NCBI GenBank assembly: GCA_023269675.1
Contig: JAHFSX010000026.1
Coordinates: 1 to 64,000, forward strand
DNA: 64,000 nt
Source: Verrucomicrobiota bacterium
GTDB lineage: Bacteria > Verrucomicrobiota > Kiritimatiellia > RFP12 > UBA1067
Direction of reading: 5' to 3'
Shown here: piece after piece, positions 18,301-26,158 of the stretch
Layout: each line of letters starts with the position of its first letter
How positions within the stretch are numbered: the stretch's first letter is position 1
Made by a program: the position numbers and the translations under genes
The notes under the pieces: generated by a model
What the model was told of the DNA's origin: nothing
Database searches by the model: none
What the model saw: only the letters and a program-made list of their open reading frames with translations

Positions 18301-19170
18301 AGGACGCCTTTCGCGCCGGAGATCGCCGCGGTGATCGACGAGGCCAGCATGTGCCACCTCACCGGCGGGTCGGCGCTGGCCGCGCGTCCGCTGGTTTATG
18401 AAGGCCGCGCCGCGCTCGGGCGCAGCGGCGCGCCGTACGGACAGTACTTGCTCCAAGACGTGCTCGACGGGAAGGTCTCCGCCCGCATGCAGGTCTTCCT
18501 CTCCGCGTGGCGGCTGACAACGGAGCAGCGGCAGATTCTGGCGGCGCAGCGCGCGAGGGGCGTCTGGCGGCGGATGGCGGGATGGCTCGGCGCGGGGCAC
18601 GCGGCGGACGTCACGCGCGTCTGGTGCTGGGCGCCGGGCTACCTCTATCCCGACCGCGCCGATGTCGCGGGCATCCGCGAGGTCACGGGCTTTCAGGCCA
18701 GGGCGGTCACGCTGGCGACGGCGGAGGTCCAGCCCACGGATATCGGCCGCCGGCACGGCCTCGAAAAGGCGTGGGGCCCCAAGGCGAAGATCGAGCCGCT
18801 CTTCAGCGTCGAGGCCGCGCCCGGCGAGGTGTGGGCGACCTTTGCTGACGGTTCGCCGGCCGTGGCGGTGCGGCGCTCCCGGGCGGGGCTGGACGTGTTC
18901 GTCGGCGTGCCGCAGCTGACGCCGGAGCTGGTGCACGCCCTCGCGACCCTGTCGGGAGCGCATCTCTTCACGCGACCGGGCCCGGCACTCTGGGTGGCCA
19001 ACGGCTACCTTTCGGTGCAGGCGCACACGAACGGGCCGGTGCTGTTCGACACCGGCTGCGGCCAGCCGGTGTGCGACGCGCTGGACGGCGCGCGGCTCGG
19101 CGCGGGACCGCGTGTGGAGCTGAATATGGAGCAGGGCGAAGTCCGGGTTTTGCGTTATCGGCAGGAGTGA
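15304..19170 (+). CDS. GH71-like plus GH42-like glycosidase fusion
   Basis: A 1288-residue secreted protein (signal to about residue 22). Residues about 25-320 match the GH71/GH99-type barrel of alpha-1,3-glucanases: KKVFAHYMVCIPTYGG at the start, AAQAAGIDGFALNCGGW, then LVTWNDWGEASYLAPFG. A small beta-domain follows, then a carbohydrate-binding-like module (about 466-633). Residues about 640-980 look like a second barrel of GH42/beta-galactosidase type (NPDVLLVPRFDANAPAWWLE), with NTGEWFY offering a candidate acid/base Glu757. The last 250 residues resemble the GATase-like trimerisation domain. Two different catalytic barrels in one chain is unusual; the frame is continuous, so it is not an obvious assembly join. 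ATG 15304 is preferred over 15280. Confidence 0.65.
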   Translation: MRSLLGLLVLGMTVLAQTAGAGDSAKKVFAHYMVCIPTYGGNSKIEDYQREIRAAQAAGIDGFALNCGGWTLREPHYKKRSQLIYEAAKELGTDFKLFISADYASGLTSDETRDMVETFRTHPNQFRHDGKPVLSTFGGKRAQTEFVHKEFTGDRAIVYVPFYYPQPAAEMPNQAQAEQVFNAHPEIDGFFHFGAAGTPAQIAGSNHVLAKKWLGAGKLFMASITPWYRGLGGNYRVYESRGFEGMAQQWEGAIRDQATWVELVTWNDWGEASYLAPFGSAYETRFWDGHWGPMLSHAAFLDASRYYIDWYKTGKPPAIKEDSLYYFYRTHPKSVPGLKKPGNADPTTARPGGADKLVDDVFVTLFLTAPARLTVHSGATEKVFEVAAGVNHVSMPFAAGPQRFMLTRGGETVLDKTGEQEISATDAWGNFNIFAGEAKPLIVRVQDTPGGPQIHVNGKPVPPRFFWGVDNSGRLAVGESWVERSFEFTPDTDVAGNGTLHFRFADTPGELWLADLRLTDTRTGADVLPSGSFAAQAVFDKVWRSWPVGAANTVGRLALADNALHITLAAPPAGGKWPDFHLHSGCGLSFAKGQTYRCTFRAKAKPGQRLTPSVYRVDGGAHTCIGGPQGSFLSQVALARDADVNLVSFAAPTCWTPPERTQDWAPVDALCRRIIAVNPDVLLVPRFDANAPAWWLERHPEARMVYDGQTPYPVGCVSDRAYRADMCAQLERLSRHLCEAFPDHFAGLHPCGQNTGEWFYYDSWKRPLSGYDPATRAAFREWLKRRGDPAAATAEPPTADERRAHPNGFLRDPAREGRLVEFARFQQQEMADFVLALASACRRGTAGKKLVLFFYGYGFEFPPLGNGAPTSGHYALASLLKGKDIDILCSPISYTDREWLGTAPAMSAAESVKRAGILWLNEDDSRTYLDPRTAEHVQEGGLVNLKQTQQVMLRNTAQAALRGFGTWWMDLPGQGWFNDAAIWHEIVRLRPVDAAMAQRRTPFAPEIAAVIDEASMCHLTGGSALAARPLVYEGRAALGRSGAPYGQYLLQDVLDGKVSARMQVFLSAWRLTTEQRQILAAQRARGVWRRMAGWLGAGHAADVTRVWCWAPGYLYPDRADVAGIREVTGFQARAVTLATAEVQPTDIGRRHGLEKAWGPKAKIEPLFSVEAAPGEVWATFADGSPAVAVRRSRAGLDVFVGVPQLTPELVHALATLSGAHLFTRPGPALWVANGYLSVQAHTNGPVLFDTGCGQPVCDALDGARLGAGPRVELNMEQGEVRVLRYRQE

Positions 19171-19186
19171 CCGGCCCGCGCCTGTC

Positions 19187-19472
19187 GGGTGCGATTCAGT
19201 TTCGTTGAAACTGAGTCGCACCAAGGAGAATTTAGGAGTTAGGATTGAGGAGTTGGAAGCGCAGAAGACCCTGAAAACAGGGCGTTCGACAAGGACGAAC
19301 CCTTCCGCGATCAACCGTTTCTTGAGGCCATACGTTTGACCTCATTTTGAAGACACGAACACGGACTCTCGAGCAGGGTACGAACACGTTCGCTGCCATG
19401 GCATTGCAACTCCTAACTCCTAAATCCTAACTCCTCCTTCGGGTGTGAATTCACCGAAGGCGAATCACACCC
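19187..19472. mobile_element. MITE-like non-coding element, 286 bp
   Basis: The ends are inverted copies: left GGGTGCGATTC, right (reverse complement) GGGTGTGATTC. The 9-base sequence GCGCCTGTC lies immediately outside both ends (19178-19186 and 19473-19481), as a target-site duplication would. Inside each end is a hairpin (19187-19222 and 19440-19473), followed inwards by inverted blocks of repeated AGGAGTT-type units (19225-19256 and 19407-19437). The core has no coding frame of note. This is what a transposase-dependent, non-autonomous element looks like. No transposase is in the window. Confidence 0.6.
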
Positions 19473-19499
19473 GCGCCTGTCCCGCGCCGGACGCGGCGG

Positions 19500-19528
19500 T
19501 TGACAGGTATCAGGGCCTGTGCTACTTT
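19500..19528 (+). promoter_or_regulatory. sigma70-type promoter of the Tat glycosidase-fucosidase operon
   Basis: TTGACA (19500-19505) and TACTTT (19523-19528) are 17 bases apart. An inverted repeat ACAGG-N8-CCTGT (19503-19520) sits across the spacer and may be an operator. It precedes the four-gene chain starting at 19607. Confidence 0.55.
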
Positions 19529-19606
19529 GCGACAAGATTCAACTGGGGTATGCTGCCGGCCAAGGATTCGTGCCGAACGAACCGGGCCGCTTTCGGAGGA
19601 TAAGCG

Positions 19607-21778
19607 ATGACTCGTCACATGCAGGATGCGGCCGTCGGAATCAGCCGGCGCGAGTTTCTGGGGGTGCTGGGCGCGGGTGCGGCGGTCGCTTACGGCGGGG
19701 TGGCGTTCGCCTCTGCCGCGGGATCACCGGCCGCCGGCGCCGCGTCGCGGGTCTGGATCGATCCGCGCATCCACGCCCTGCCGAAGCGTCCGTGGCGCAA
19801 GATCCATCAGGACTTTCACAACTCGACGCACGTGCCCAAGATCGGCGCGAAGTTCAACGCGGACGAGTGGGGCGACCGGTTGCTCGCCGGCAACGTCGAC
19901 GCCATCGTCGTGTTCGCGAAGGACATGCACGGGCTCTTTTACTACCCCAGCCAATCCGGGCCGGTGCATCCGGGCTTGTCGTTCGACCTGCTGGGCGAAC
20001 AGGTCAAGGCCTGCCGCGCCCGCAAGATCGCGGTCTACGCCTACTACTGCGTGACGTGGGACCACCACCTGGCGGAGAAGCATCCCGAGTGGCGGGTCAT
20101 CAAGCGCGACGGATCGGATTACATGCCCAAAGCCGGGCAGACGCCGGGCTGGACCGCGCTCTGCATGGCGCACGAGGGCTACCTCAAACTGATGGACGAG
20201 CACACGCGCGAGTTCGTGGCCAAGTATGAACTCGACGGGGCCTGGTTCGACATGGCGGAGCCGATCTCGCATGAGTGCTACTGTCCCGAGTGCAAGCGGC
20301 AGCTCGCGGCGGCCGGCAAAGACCCGAACGACGCCGAGGCGCAGCGCGCGCACAAGAACAAGCTCTTTCTCGACTGGCACCGGCGCATGCGCGATCTGGT
20401 CCGCGCCGCGCGGCCCGGCTGCCAGGTGGATTTCAACGACATCGGGCTCGCCTGCGTGAGCCAGCGCGCGGAGCTGCTCGACAACATCGACATCGAGGCG
20501 CTGCCCACCGGCGGATGGGGCTACTTCTACGCGCCGGCGCAGATCCGATACCAGCGCACGTTCGGTTTGCCGGTCTACGGCATGACAGGGCGGTTCGTCA
20601 CCTCCTGGGCCGACTTCGGCGGGCTGAAGCTGCCCGAGCAGCTCGACGTCGAGCTGGCGAGCATCGTGGCCAACACGGCGCGTTGCGACGTCGGCGACCA
20701 GATGCCGCCGGACGGAAGGCTTGACCCGGCCGTCTACCACGTGATCGGGAAATCCTTCGGCCGCATCAAGGCGCTGGAGCCTTATCTCGAAGGTGCCGCG
20801 CCGGTGACCGAGGCGGCGATGCTGATTCCGGCGATCCCGTTCGACCGGCTGCGTGACGAATACATCTATGGGGTGACGAAGCTAATGCTCGAGTCGCGCC
20901 TGCAGTTCGACGTGGTCGAGCCCGGACAGGAGTGGGAACGCTACGGACTGGTCGTGCTGCCGGACGGATACCGGCCTGACGCCGCGGTTGTCGAGCGCCT
21001 GCACGCCTACATCGCCAAGGGCGGATCGGTGATTGTCATTCACGATGCGGGTCTGATGGCGGGCGGCGATGCGGGCTGGCTCGGACGTTACGGGTTCACC
21101 TATGCGGGGGCGTCGCCCTTCAAGCCGGCTTATCTGGTGCCGCAGGCCCAGTTCACAGGTGACATCCCGACTTACGAATACGCGCTCTACGAGGGCACGG
21201 CTCAGTGGAAGGTCGCCGCGCCGGCGGTTTCGTGCGCGGCCCTCGGCGAACCGCTCTTCCAGCGCAGCGCGGAGCATTTCACTAGTCACAAGCAGACGCC
21301 TTTCGATCACGTGACCGATTTCTCGGTGGTCGCGCGCAGCGGCCGGGTCGGGCTGCTGGCATTTCCCGCGGGCACGAGTTACTACCGCAACGGCTACTGG
21401 ATCTATCGCGCCGCGTTCGACTATCTGGTGAAGGAGCTTCTGCCCGTGCGGCTCGTGGACGCCGACGCGCCGCTCTCCACCGAGATCACGGTCACGCACC
21501 AGCTCGCCGACGCGGCGGAGCGGCGGCCCGAACGCTACCTTGTCCATCTTGTCAACTGGTCGGCGAACCGCAAGGCCCCGCCGCACCCGGAGGTCTTCGA
21601 GTCTCCGACGCCGCTGGCCGACGTGCGCGTGAGGCTCAACCTGCCGCTGAAAATCAAAGCCGCCCGCGCCGTGACGGCGGGAAGCAAGCTGCGCGTACGC
21701 GCGGTTCCAGGCGGGGTCGAGGTCGTGGTTCCGCGCGTCTACATCCACGAGATCGTCTCCCTTGAGGTCGGCCGATGA
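19607..21778 (+). CDS. Tat-exported glycoside hydrolase with trimerisation-like domain
   Basis: A 723-residue protein with a Tat signal (SRREFLGVLGAGAAVAYGG, about residues 12-30). The catalytic region (about 50-400) is a barrel of the uncharacterised GHL type: KIHQDFHNSTHVPKIG, YAYYCVTWDHHLAEKHPEW, then ELDGAWFDMAEPISHECYCPECK with an aspartate near 214. Residues about 430-580 resemble the beta-galactosidase trimerisation/GATase-like domain (YGLVVLPDGYRPDAAVVERL), and the tail is a beta-sandwich. The stop overlaps the next start (ATGA), indicating translational coupling to the GH29 fucosidase. It might act on a fucose-bearing glycan; the specificity cannot be read from sequence. Confidence 0.7.
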   Translation: MTRHMQDAAVGISRREFLGVLGAGAAVAYGGVAFASAAGSPAAGAASRVWIDPRIHALPKRPWRKIHQDFHNSTHVPKIGAKFNADEWGDRLLAGNVDAIVVFAKDMHGLFYYPSQSGPVHPGLSFDLLGEQVKACRARKIAVYAYYCVTWDHHLAEKHPEWRVIKRDGSDYMPKAGQTPGWTALCMAHEGYLKLMDEHTREFVAKYELDGAWFDMAEPISHECYCPECKRQLAAAGKDPNDAEAQRAHKNKLFLDWHRRMRDLVRAARPGCQVDFNDIGLACVSQRAELLDNIDIEALPTGGWGYFYAPAQIRYQRTFGLPVYGMTGRFVTSWADFGGLKLPEQLDVELASIVANTARCDVGDQMPPDGRLDPAVYHVIGKSFGRIKALEPYLEGAAPVTEAAMLIPAIPFDRLRDEYIYGVTKLMLESRLQFDVVEPGQEWERYGLVVLPDGYRPDAAVVERLHAYIAKGGSVIVIHDAGLMAGGDAGWLGRYGFTYAGASPFKPAYLVPQAQFTGDIPTYEYALYEGTAQWKVAAPAVSCAALGEPLFQRSAEHFTSHKQTPFDHVTDFSVVARSGRVGLLAFPAGTSYYRNGYWIYRAAFDYLVKELLPVRLVDADAPLSTEITVTHQLADAAERRPERYLVHLVNWSANRKAPPHPEVFESPTPLADVRVRLNLPLKIKAARAVTAGSKLRVRAVPGGVEVVVPRVYIHEIVSLEVGR

Positions 21779-23139
21779 ACAGGAGGGCCTTTCTCCGGGC
21801 GGGCGCCTCACTGGCCGCAATGAGTGTGATCCGGCCGAGCATGGCCCTCGCGCAAGGCACGGGGCCGCGCCGTTTCGGCGACGGCCGCGACTGGTTTTTC
21901 GAGAAGCGGTTCGGACTGTTCATCCACTGGGGCATCTACTCGGTCGCCGGCTGGCACGAGCAGCACATGTACCGCAAACGCCTCAGCCGCGCGGCCTACG
22001 CGCCGCTGATGCGGCAGTTCAATCCCGCGAAGTTCGAGCCCGAGCGCTGGCTTGACCTGGCGCAGGAGGCCGGCATGGGCTACCTGACCTTCACGACCAA
22101 ACATGTGGACGGCTTCTGCATGTGGGACTCCAGGCAGACCGATTACAAGGTCACGCGCACGCCGTACGGCAAGGACACGCTGGCGCAACTGGCCGAGGCC
22201 TGCCACAGGCGCAAGTTCCCGCTCTGCCTCTACTACTCCTGCGCGGACATGCACCATCCGAACTATCCTGCCGCAGGACGCTCTTACGAGCTGCGCGCGC
22301 CCGAAGTCGGGGACCAGCCCGACCTCGCCCGCTACCTCGACTACGTCAAGGCGCAGGTGCGCGAGCTCTGCACGGACTACGGCGAGATCCACGGCTTCTG
22401 GTGGGACGCGAACGTGATCAAGCACCGCGACCCCTCCTTCAACGCGCTGGTCCGCCAGTTTCAGCCCAAGGCAGTCATCAACAACCGCGGCTACGACGAC
22501 GGCGACTTCGGCACGCCCGAGCGCGACTGGGACAGCTCGGTCAACGCCAAGCTGTTTTTCGATACGCCGGTCGAGGCCTGCCAGTCGCTCGGTTACCAGA
22601 GCTGGTGCTGGCGCGAGGACGAGGACCGCTACAGCGACGCGCACCTGGCCCGCAGCATCCAGAAGGTGTTGGCCAAAGGCGGCAACTACCTGCTCAACGT
22701 CGGGCCCAAGCCCGACGGCACGATCGACGAAACCTCCGCCGCAACCTTGCGGCGCATCGGGAAGTGGCTTGGCCCGGTCAGGGAGTCGCTCTTCGATGTC
22801 GCACCCGCCAGCACGCTCACCAGCAACAGCGACGTGGTGCTCACTCGCCGCGCCAACACGCTTTACGTGCATCTGGTCAAAGAGCCTGAGACGGCCTCCG
22901 TCTTTCTGCATCCGTTGACCGACCTGCCGCGACGCGCCACGCTGCTGAACACCGGCGAGCCGGTCGCCTTCGACGTGGCCGACCTGCCGCGCCTGCACAA
23001 CCTGACGCCCGACCGCTGCCTGCGAATCAAGCACCTGCCGGTCAATGACCGTCCAGCCGCGGGCTGGGTCATCAAACTCGAGTTCGACAACCTCCCCGCC
23101 GCAAGCGGCACCGGAAAGAAGCAGGAAGAAACCAAATGA
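21775..23139 (+). CDS. alpha-L-fucosidase, GH29, Tat-exported
   Basis: A 454-residue GH29 enzyme removing terminal alpha-L-fucose by a retaining mechanism in the periplasm. The signal is Tat-like (NRRAFLRAGASLAAM). GH29 hallmarks are clear: FFEKRFGLFIHWGIYSVAGW, FNPAKFEPERW, YLTFTTKHVDGFCMWDS, then HGFWWDAN with Asp211 as the expected nucleophile and GGNYLLNVGPKPDGTID near residue 310. The length is typical. It overlaps the upstream glycosidase and the downstream DUF1080 gene by four bases each, so the three are expected to be made together. The assignment to GH29 is strong; linkage preference is unknown. Confidence 0.93.
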   Translation: MNRRAFLRAGASLAAMSVIRPSMALAQGTGPRRFGDGRDWFFEKRFGLFIHWGIYSVAGWHEQHMYRKRLSRAAYAPLMRQFNPAKFEPERWLDLAQEAGMGYLTFTTKHVDGFCMWDSRQTDYKVTRTPYGKDTLAQLAEACHRRKFPLCLYYSCADMHHPNYPAAGRSYELRAPEVGDQPDLARYLDYVKAQVRELCTDYGEIHGFWWDANVIKHRDPSFNALVRQFQPKAVINNRGYDDGDFGTPERDWDSSVNAKLFFDTPVEACQSLGYQSWCWREDEDRYSDAHLARSIQKVLAKGGNYLLNVGPKPDGTIDETSAATLRRIGKWLGPVRESLFDVAPASTLTSNSDVVLTRRANTLYVHLVKEPETASVFLHPLTDLPRRATLLNTGEPVAFDVADLPRLHNLTPDRCLRIKHLPVNDRPAAGWVIKLEFDNLPAASGTGKKQEETK

Positions 23140-23978
23140 AACGACGCGCGTTCCTGAGAATCATCGCTCTGCTGATGGTGGCGGGTCATATGGGCTGCCG
23201 CAATACAGACGCGACGCAAAGCCTTACGGCGAAAGACCCGGCAACGGACAGGGAGACAAAAGAGGGTGAATGGATACAGCTCTTCAACGGGCGGGACATC
23301 CAGGATTGGATCGTCAAGCTGAACCACCACGCGCTCGGCGATAATTACGGTAACACCTTCCGCGTGGAGGACGGACTGCTCAAAGTGCGGTACGATCAGT
23401 ACGGCGAGTTCGGCGACCGCTTCGGACATCTCTATTACAAGCAGCCGTTCTCGCACTACCGGCTGGCGGTGGAGTACCGCTTTGCGGGCAGTTTGCAGCG
23501 CGGGGCCCCGGGCTATGCCGTGATGAACAGCGGGGTCATGCTCCATGCCCAGGATCCCAAGACGATCCTCGTCGATCAGAACTGGCCGATATCCATTGAG
23601 TTTCAATTTCTGGCCGGGCTTCCGGACGGCAAGCCGCGCGCGACCGGATGCGTCTGCACACCCGGCACCCACGTGGTGTATAACGGCAAGCTGACCGAAG
23701 CCCACATCATCCAATCGAGCGCCGACACGTATCAGCCGGGGGAGTGGGTGCGTGCCGAAGCCATCGTGCACGGTAACGAGAGCATCGTCCACCTCATCAA
23801 CGGCAAGAAGGTGCTGGAATACGGACAGCCGCAGATCGGCGGCGGGGTGGTGGCCGGATATGACCCCAAGATGTTCCAAGTGGGAAAAATGCTGGGCGAG
23901 GGCTTCATCGCCCTGCAGAGTGAGGGGCAGCCCGTCGATTTCCGCAAAGTCGAACTGAAAGTGCTCAGGCCGGAATGA
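23136..23978 (+). CDS. DUF1080 (3-keto-disaccharide hydrolase domain) lipoprotein
   Basis: A 280-residue protein beginning MKRRAFLRIIALLMVAGHMGC, a twin-arginine-like signal ending in a possible lipobox cysteine. The rest is a concanavalin-like DUF1080 domain: GEWIQLFNGRDIQDW at the start, FRVEDGLLKVRYD, then SGVMLHAQDP, WPISIEFQFL and IALQSEGQPVDFRKVEL at the end. The Pfam family is now named for 3-keto-disaccharide hydrolysis. In known clusters it acts with Gfo/Idh/MocA oxidoreductases and secreted epimerase-like proteins, which this window has at 171-5927. Four-base overlap with the fucosidase implies joint expression. Confidence 0.85.
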   Translation: MKRRAFLRIIALLMVAGHMGCRNTDATQSLTAKDPATDRETKEGEWIQLFNGRDIQDWIVKLNHHALGDNYGNTFRVEDGLLKVRYDQYGEFGDRFGHLYYKQPFSHYRLAVEYRFAGSLQRGAPGYAVMNSGVMLHAQDPKTILVDQNWPISIEFQFLAGLPDGKPRATGCVCTPGTHVVYNGKLTEAHIIQSSADTYQPGEWVRAEAIVHGNESIVHLINGKKVLEYGQPQIGGGVVAGYDPKMFQVGKMLGEGFIALQSEGQPVDFRKVELKVLRPE

Positions 23979-24004
23979 AACAGACCCTTCAAAGGAAGCC
24001 AAGC

Positions 24005-26152
24005 ATGAGCACTGTCCGCTGCATTCCTGTCGCCCTCGCCGTCTTGCTGACGCCGTTGTCGATCTTACATGCCGCAAGCTCCGCACCTCAGATTGTTTGG
24101 GCATCCGGCCCGATTCGGCCGGACGAGACGCTCGTGTTGATGGGCGAGTGCTTCACCAGCAACAGTGTGGTTGAAATGGGGCTTTTGACCGACACTCCTG
24201 AACCGGAAGTGAAAGAGTGGACCGCGCTTCAGCCGGTACAGGCGAGCGGACGCTCGTTGAAGGTTGTCGTGCCTAAAGCGTGGCCCCTGAACGTGTGGGC
24301 CTGTCGCGTTCGCGAAGGAACTGCGGTTTCAAACGTTGAAGCTTTGAACGAGCCGGACGTGTGGTGGTGGAACGGCGACGGCGGCGAGTCCGCCATGCCC
24401 GGCGGCTGGCTGCGCGTGTTCGGCAAAGCGCTCAATTTCGGCGGCGCGAGCCGTGCGGAACTGCGGGGGGCTTCGGGAGCGGCGATCACCTTGTCCCCCA
24501 AAACGGCCACCTGCTATGCGCTCGCCTTTGACTTGCCCCGGGAGCTGGCACCCGGCGCGTACGCGTTGAAAGTTCACAACGGCTTGGGCGGGGCAGGCGC
24601 ATGGAGTGATGCCGGCACGGTGACCGTCCGGCAGCCCTTGGCGTGGAAAGGCGACGTTTTCAACGTCAAGGACTTCGGCCCAAAGCCGGGCGAGGCGCTG
24701 GTGGCGGCGCTGAAGCAGGCCGAGACCAATGGCGGCGGCATCGTCTACCTGCCGCGCGGCCGCTACCCGGTGAAGGACACGCTCAAGATTCCGACGAACA
24801 CCGTGTTGCGCGGCGAGGCGATGGAGCTGGTGAGCCTGTACTGGCCGGACTTCGAGAAGCCGCCCGCCGAACTGATCACCGGCGCGGACTTCGGCGTCGA
24901 GGCGCTCAGCCTCTATTGCCAGAACCACCGCAATGTCATCGCCGACACGGCGGCATCGAAGCGGATGTTCCTGCGCCACGTGCGGGTCCGCGCGAACGCC
25001 TATTTCATGATCGAGGACATCGGCAAGGAGTTCCGCGGCCGCAAAGGCCCGGCCAGTCACCGGGAGTGCGGAGCGGCCGTGCTGTTGCGCGGCACCAACT
25101 TCGAGATCACCGACTGCGACCTCTACGCGAGCAACTACGGCGTGCGCGTCCTGAAAGCCAAGACCGGACTCATCGCCCGCAACCAGATCCGCTACGGCGG
25201 GCGCGGCTACAGCATCGAGAACACCGAGCGGCTGATCTTTGAGGACAACCTCGTCGCCGGCGACAACCTGCTGGCCATCGGCAACGACATCACGACCTTC
25301 TGGAGCAACACCTGCCGGCACATATACTTTGCCAAAAACCGTGTTCAGCAGATGTTCGGAGCCGACCGCGAGATGATGACGCTCGACGCGGCGAGCGGCG
25401 CGTATTTCGGCGCGGTTGCCGCTGTCGCGGGGACTAAGTTGACGCTGGCGGGCGATCCGGTCTTCCGGGACTACGCGCCGAAACCACACACCGACTGGAC
25501 CGGCGCGGCGGTGCAGGTTCTGGACGGCAAAGGCGCGGGGCAGTATCGGTTTGTAACCGCCCACAGCGGGCGCGAGTGGCAGGTGGACCGGCCGTGGACC
25601 GTTCCGCCGGATGCGACCTCCCGCATCTCCATCGCCCCGTTTCGCGGCCGGAACCTTTTCATCGGCAACAGCTTCGAGGACGGCGGCGCGTTCCAGCTCT
25701 ATGCGGCGGCGCACGACTCCATGGTCGCGGAGAACAAGGGCGCGCGCATGGACGGGTTCCTGGTCTGCGGGCTGAACCCTCACGGCTGGGGCTATCAGCC
25801 GTCGTGGTACTGCCAGTTCCTCGACAACGAGATTCTCGAAGGCAACGGGTATGGTCACCGCTCGGCGAGTTTCGGCACCGGAGGCAGCGACGAGACCAAG
25901 GCCTATGACGGGGCGCTGGTCCGCGGCACGATCTTCCGCCGCAACGTGCTGCACAACAACGCGCGGATCGTGGTCGGCGGGATGACCGAAGACACGCTGG
26001 TCGAGAACTGCACGGTGCGCGACAGCGACCTCGGCATCCTGGTCAAGGCAACCGCACGCGGCACGCTGCTGCGCGGCAACCTCTTTGAAAACGTGACGAA
26101 ATCCGTCCAGGAGGAGACCCCTCCCGTACAAGGCCACCCCCAAGGAAAGTAA
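24005..26152 (+). CDS. secreted pectate-lyase-like right-handed beta-helix protein
   Basis: A 715-residue protein with a signal peptide (RCIPVALAVLLTPLSILHAAS). Residues about 25-210 hold two Ig/IPT-like beta-sandwiches (WASGPIRPDETLVLMGECF; GGWLRVFGKALNFGG). A Pectate_lyase_3-type start follows at about 217 (VFNVKDFGPKPGEALVAALK; GGGIVYLPRGRYPVKDTLKI), and then beta-helix rungs to the end. It is a paralogue of the protein at 36125. Enzymes with this fold include pectin lyases and GH28/GH55-like glucanases. ATG 24005 has AAAGGAAG upstream at good spacing; an earlier ATG at 23975 overlaps the previous stop and would add ten residues. Confidence 0.7.
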   Translation: MSTVRCIPVALAVLLTPLSILHAASSAPQIVWASGPIRPDETLVLMGECFTSNSVVEMGLLTDTPEPEVKEWTALQPVQASGRSLKVVVPKAWPLNVWACRVREGTAVSNVEALNEPDVWWWNGDGGESAMPGGWLRVFGKALNFGGASRAELRGASGAAITLSPKTATCYALAFDLPRELAPGAYALKVHNGLGGAGAWSDAGTVTVRQPLAWKGDVFNVKDFGPKPGEALVAALKQAETNGGGIVYLPRGRYPVKDTLKIPTNTVLRGEAMELVSLYWPDFEKPPAELITGADFGVEALSLYCQNHRNVIADTAASKRMFLRHVRVRANAYFMIEDIGKEFRGRKGPASHRECGAAVLLRGTNFEITDCDLYASNYGVRVLKAKTGLIARNQIRYGGRGYSIENTERLIFEDNLVAGDNLLAIGNDITTFWSNTCRHIYFAKNRVQQMFGADREMMTLDAASGAYFGAVAAVAGTKLTLAGDPVFRDYAPKPHTDWTGAAVQVLDGKGAGQYRFVTAHSGREWQVDRPWTVPPDATSRISIAPFRGRNLFIGNSFEDGGAFQLYAAAHDSMVAENKGARMDGFLVCGLNPHGWGYQPSWYCQFLDNEILEGNGYGHRSASFGTGGSDETKAYDGALVRGTIFRRNVLHNNARIVVGGMTEDTLVENCTVRDSDLGILVKATARGTLLRGNLFENVTKSVQEETPPVQGHPQGK

Positions 26153-26158
26153 CTGTCC

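Larger units (their letters stand above)
19171..19606. other. 436-bp intergenic region with MITE-like element and promoter
   Basis: No gene was found. The region is mostly filled by the inverted-repeat element at 19187-19472, followed by a sigma70-like promoter at 19500-19528 and a GGAGG ribosome site before the ATG at 19607. Confidence 0.75.

Noticed and set aside
15322-19314. A 1330-codon open frame on the minus strand
   Set aside because: It lies opposite the GH71/GH42-like gene, has the Arg/His/Ala-rich composition of a shadow in GC-rich DNA, no signal or domain, and no ribosome site.
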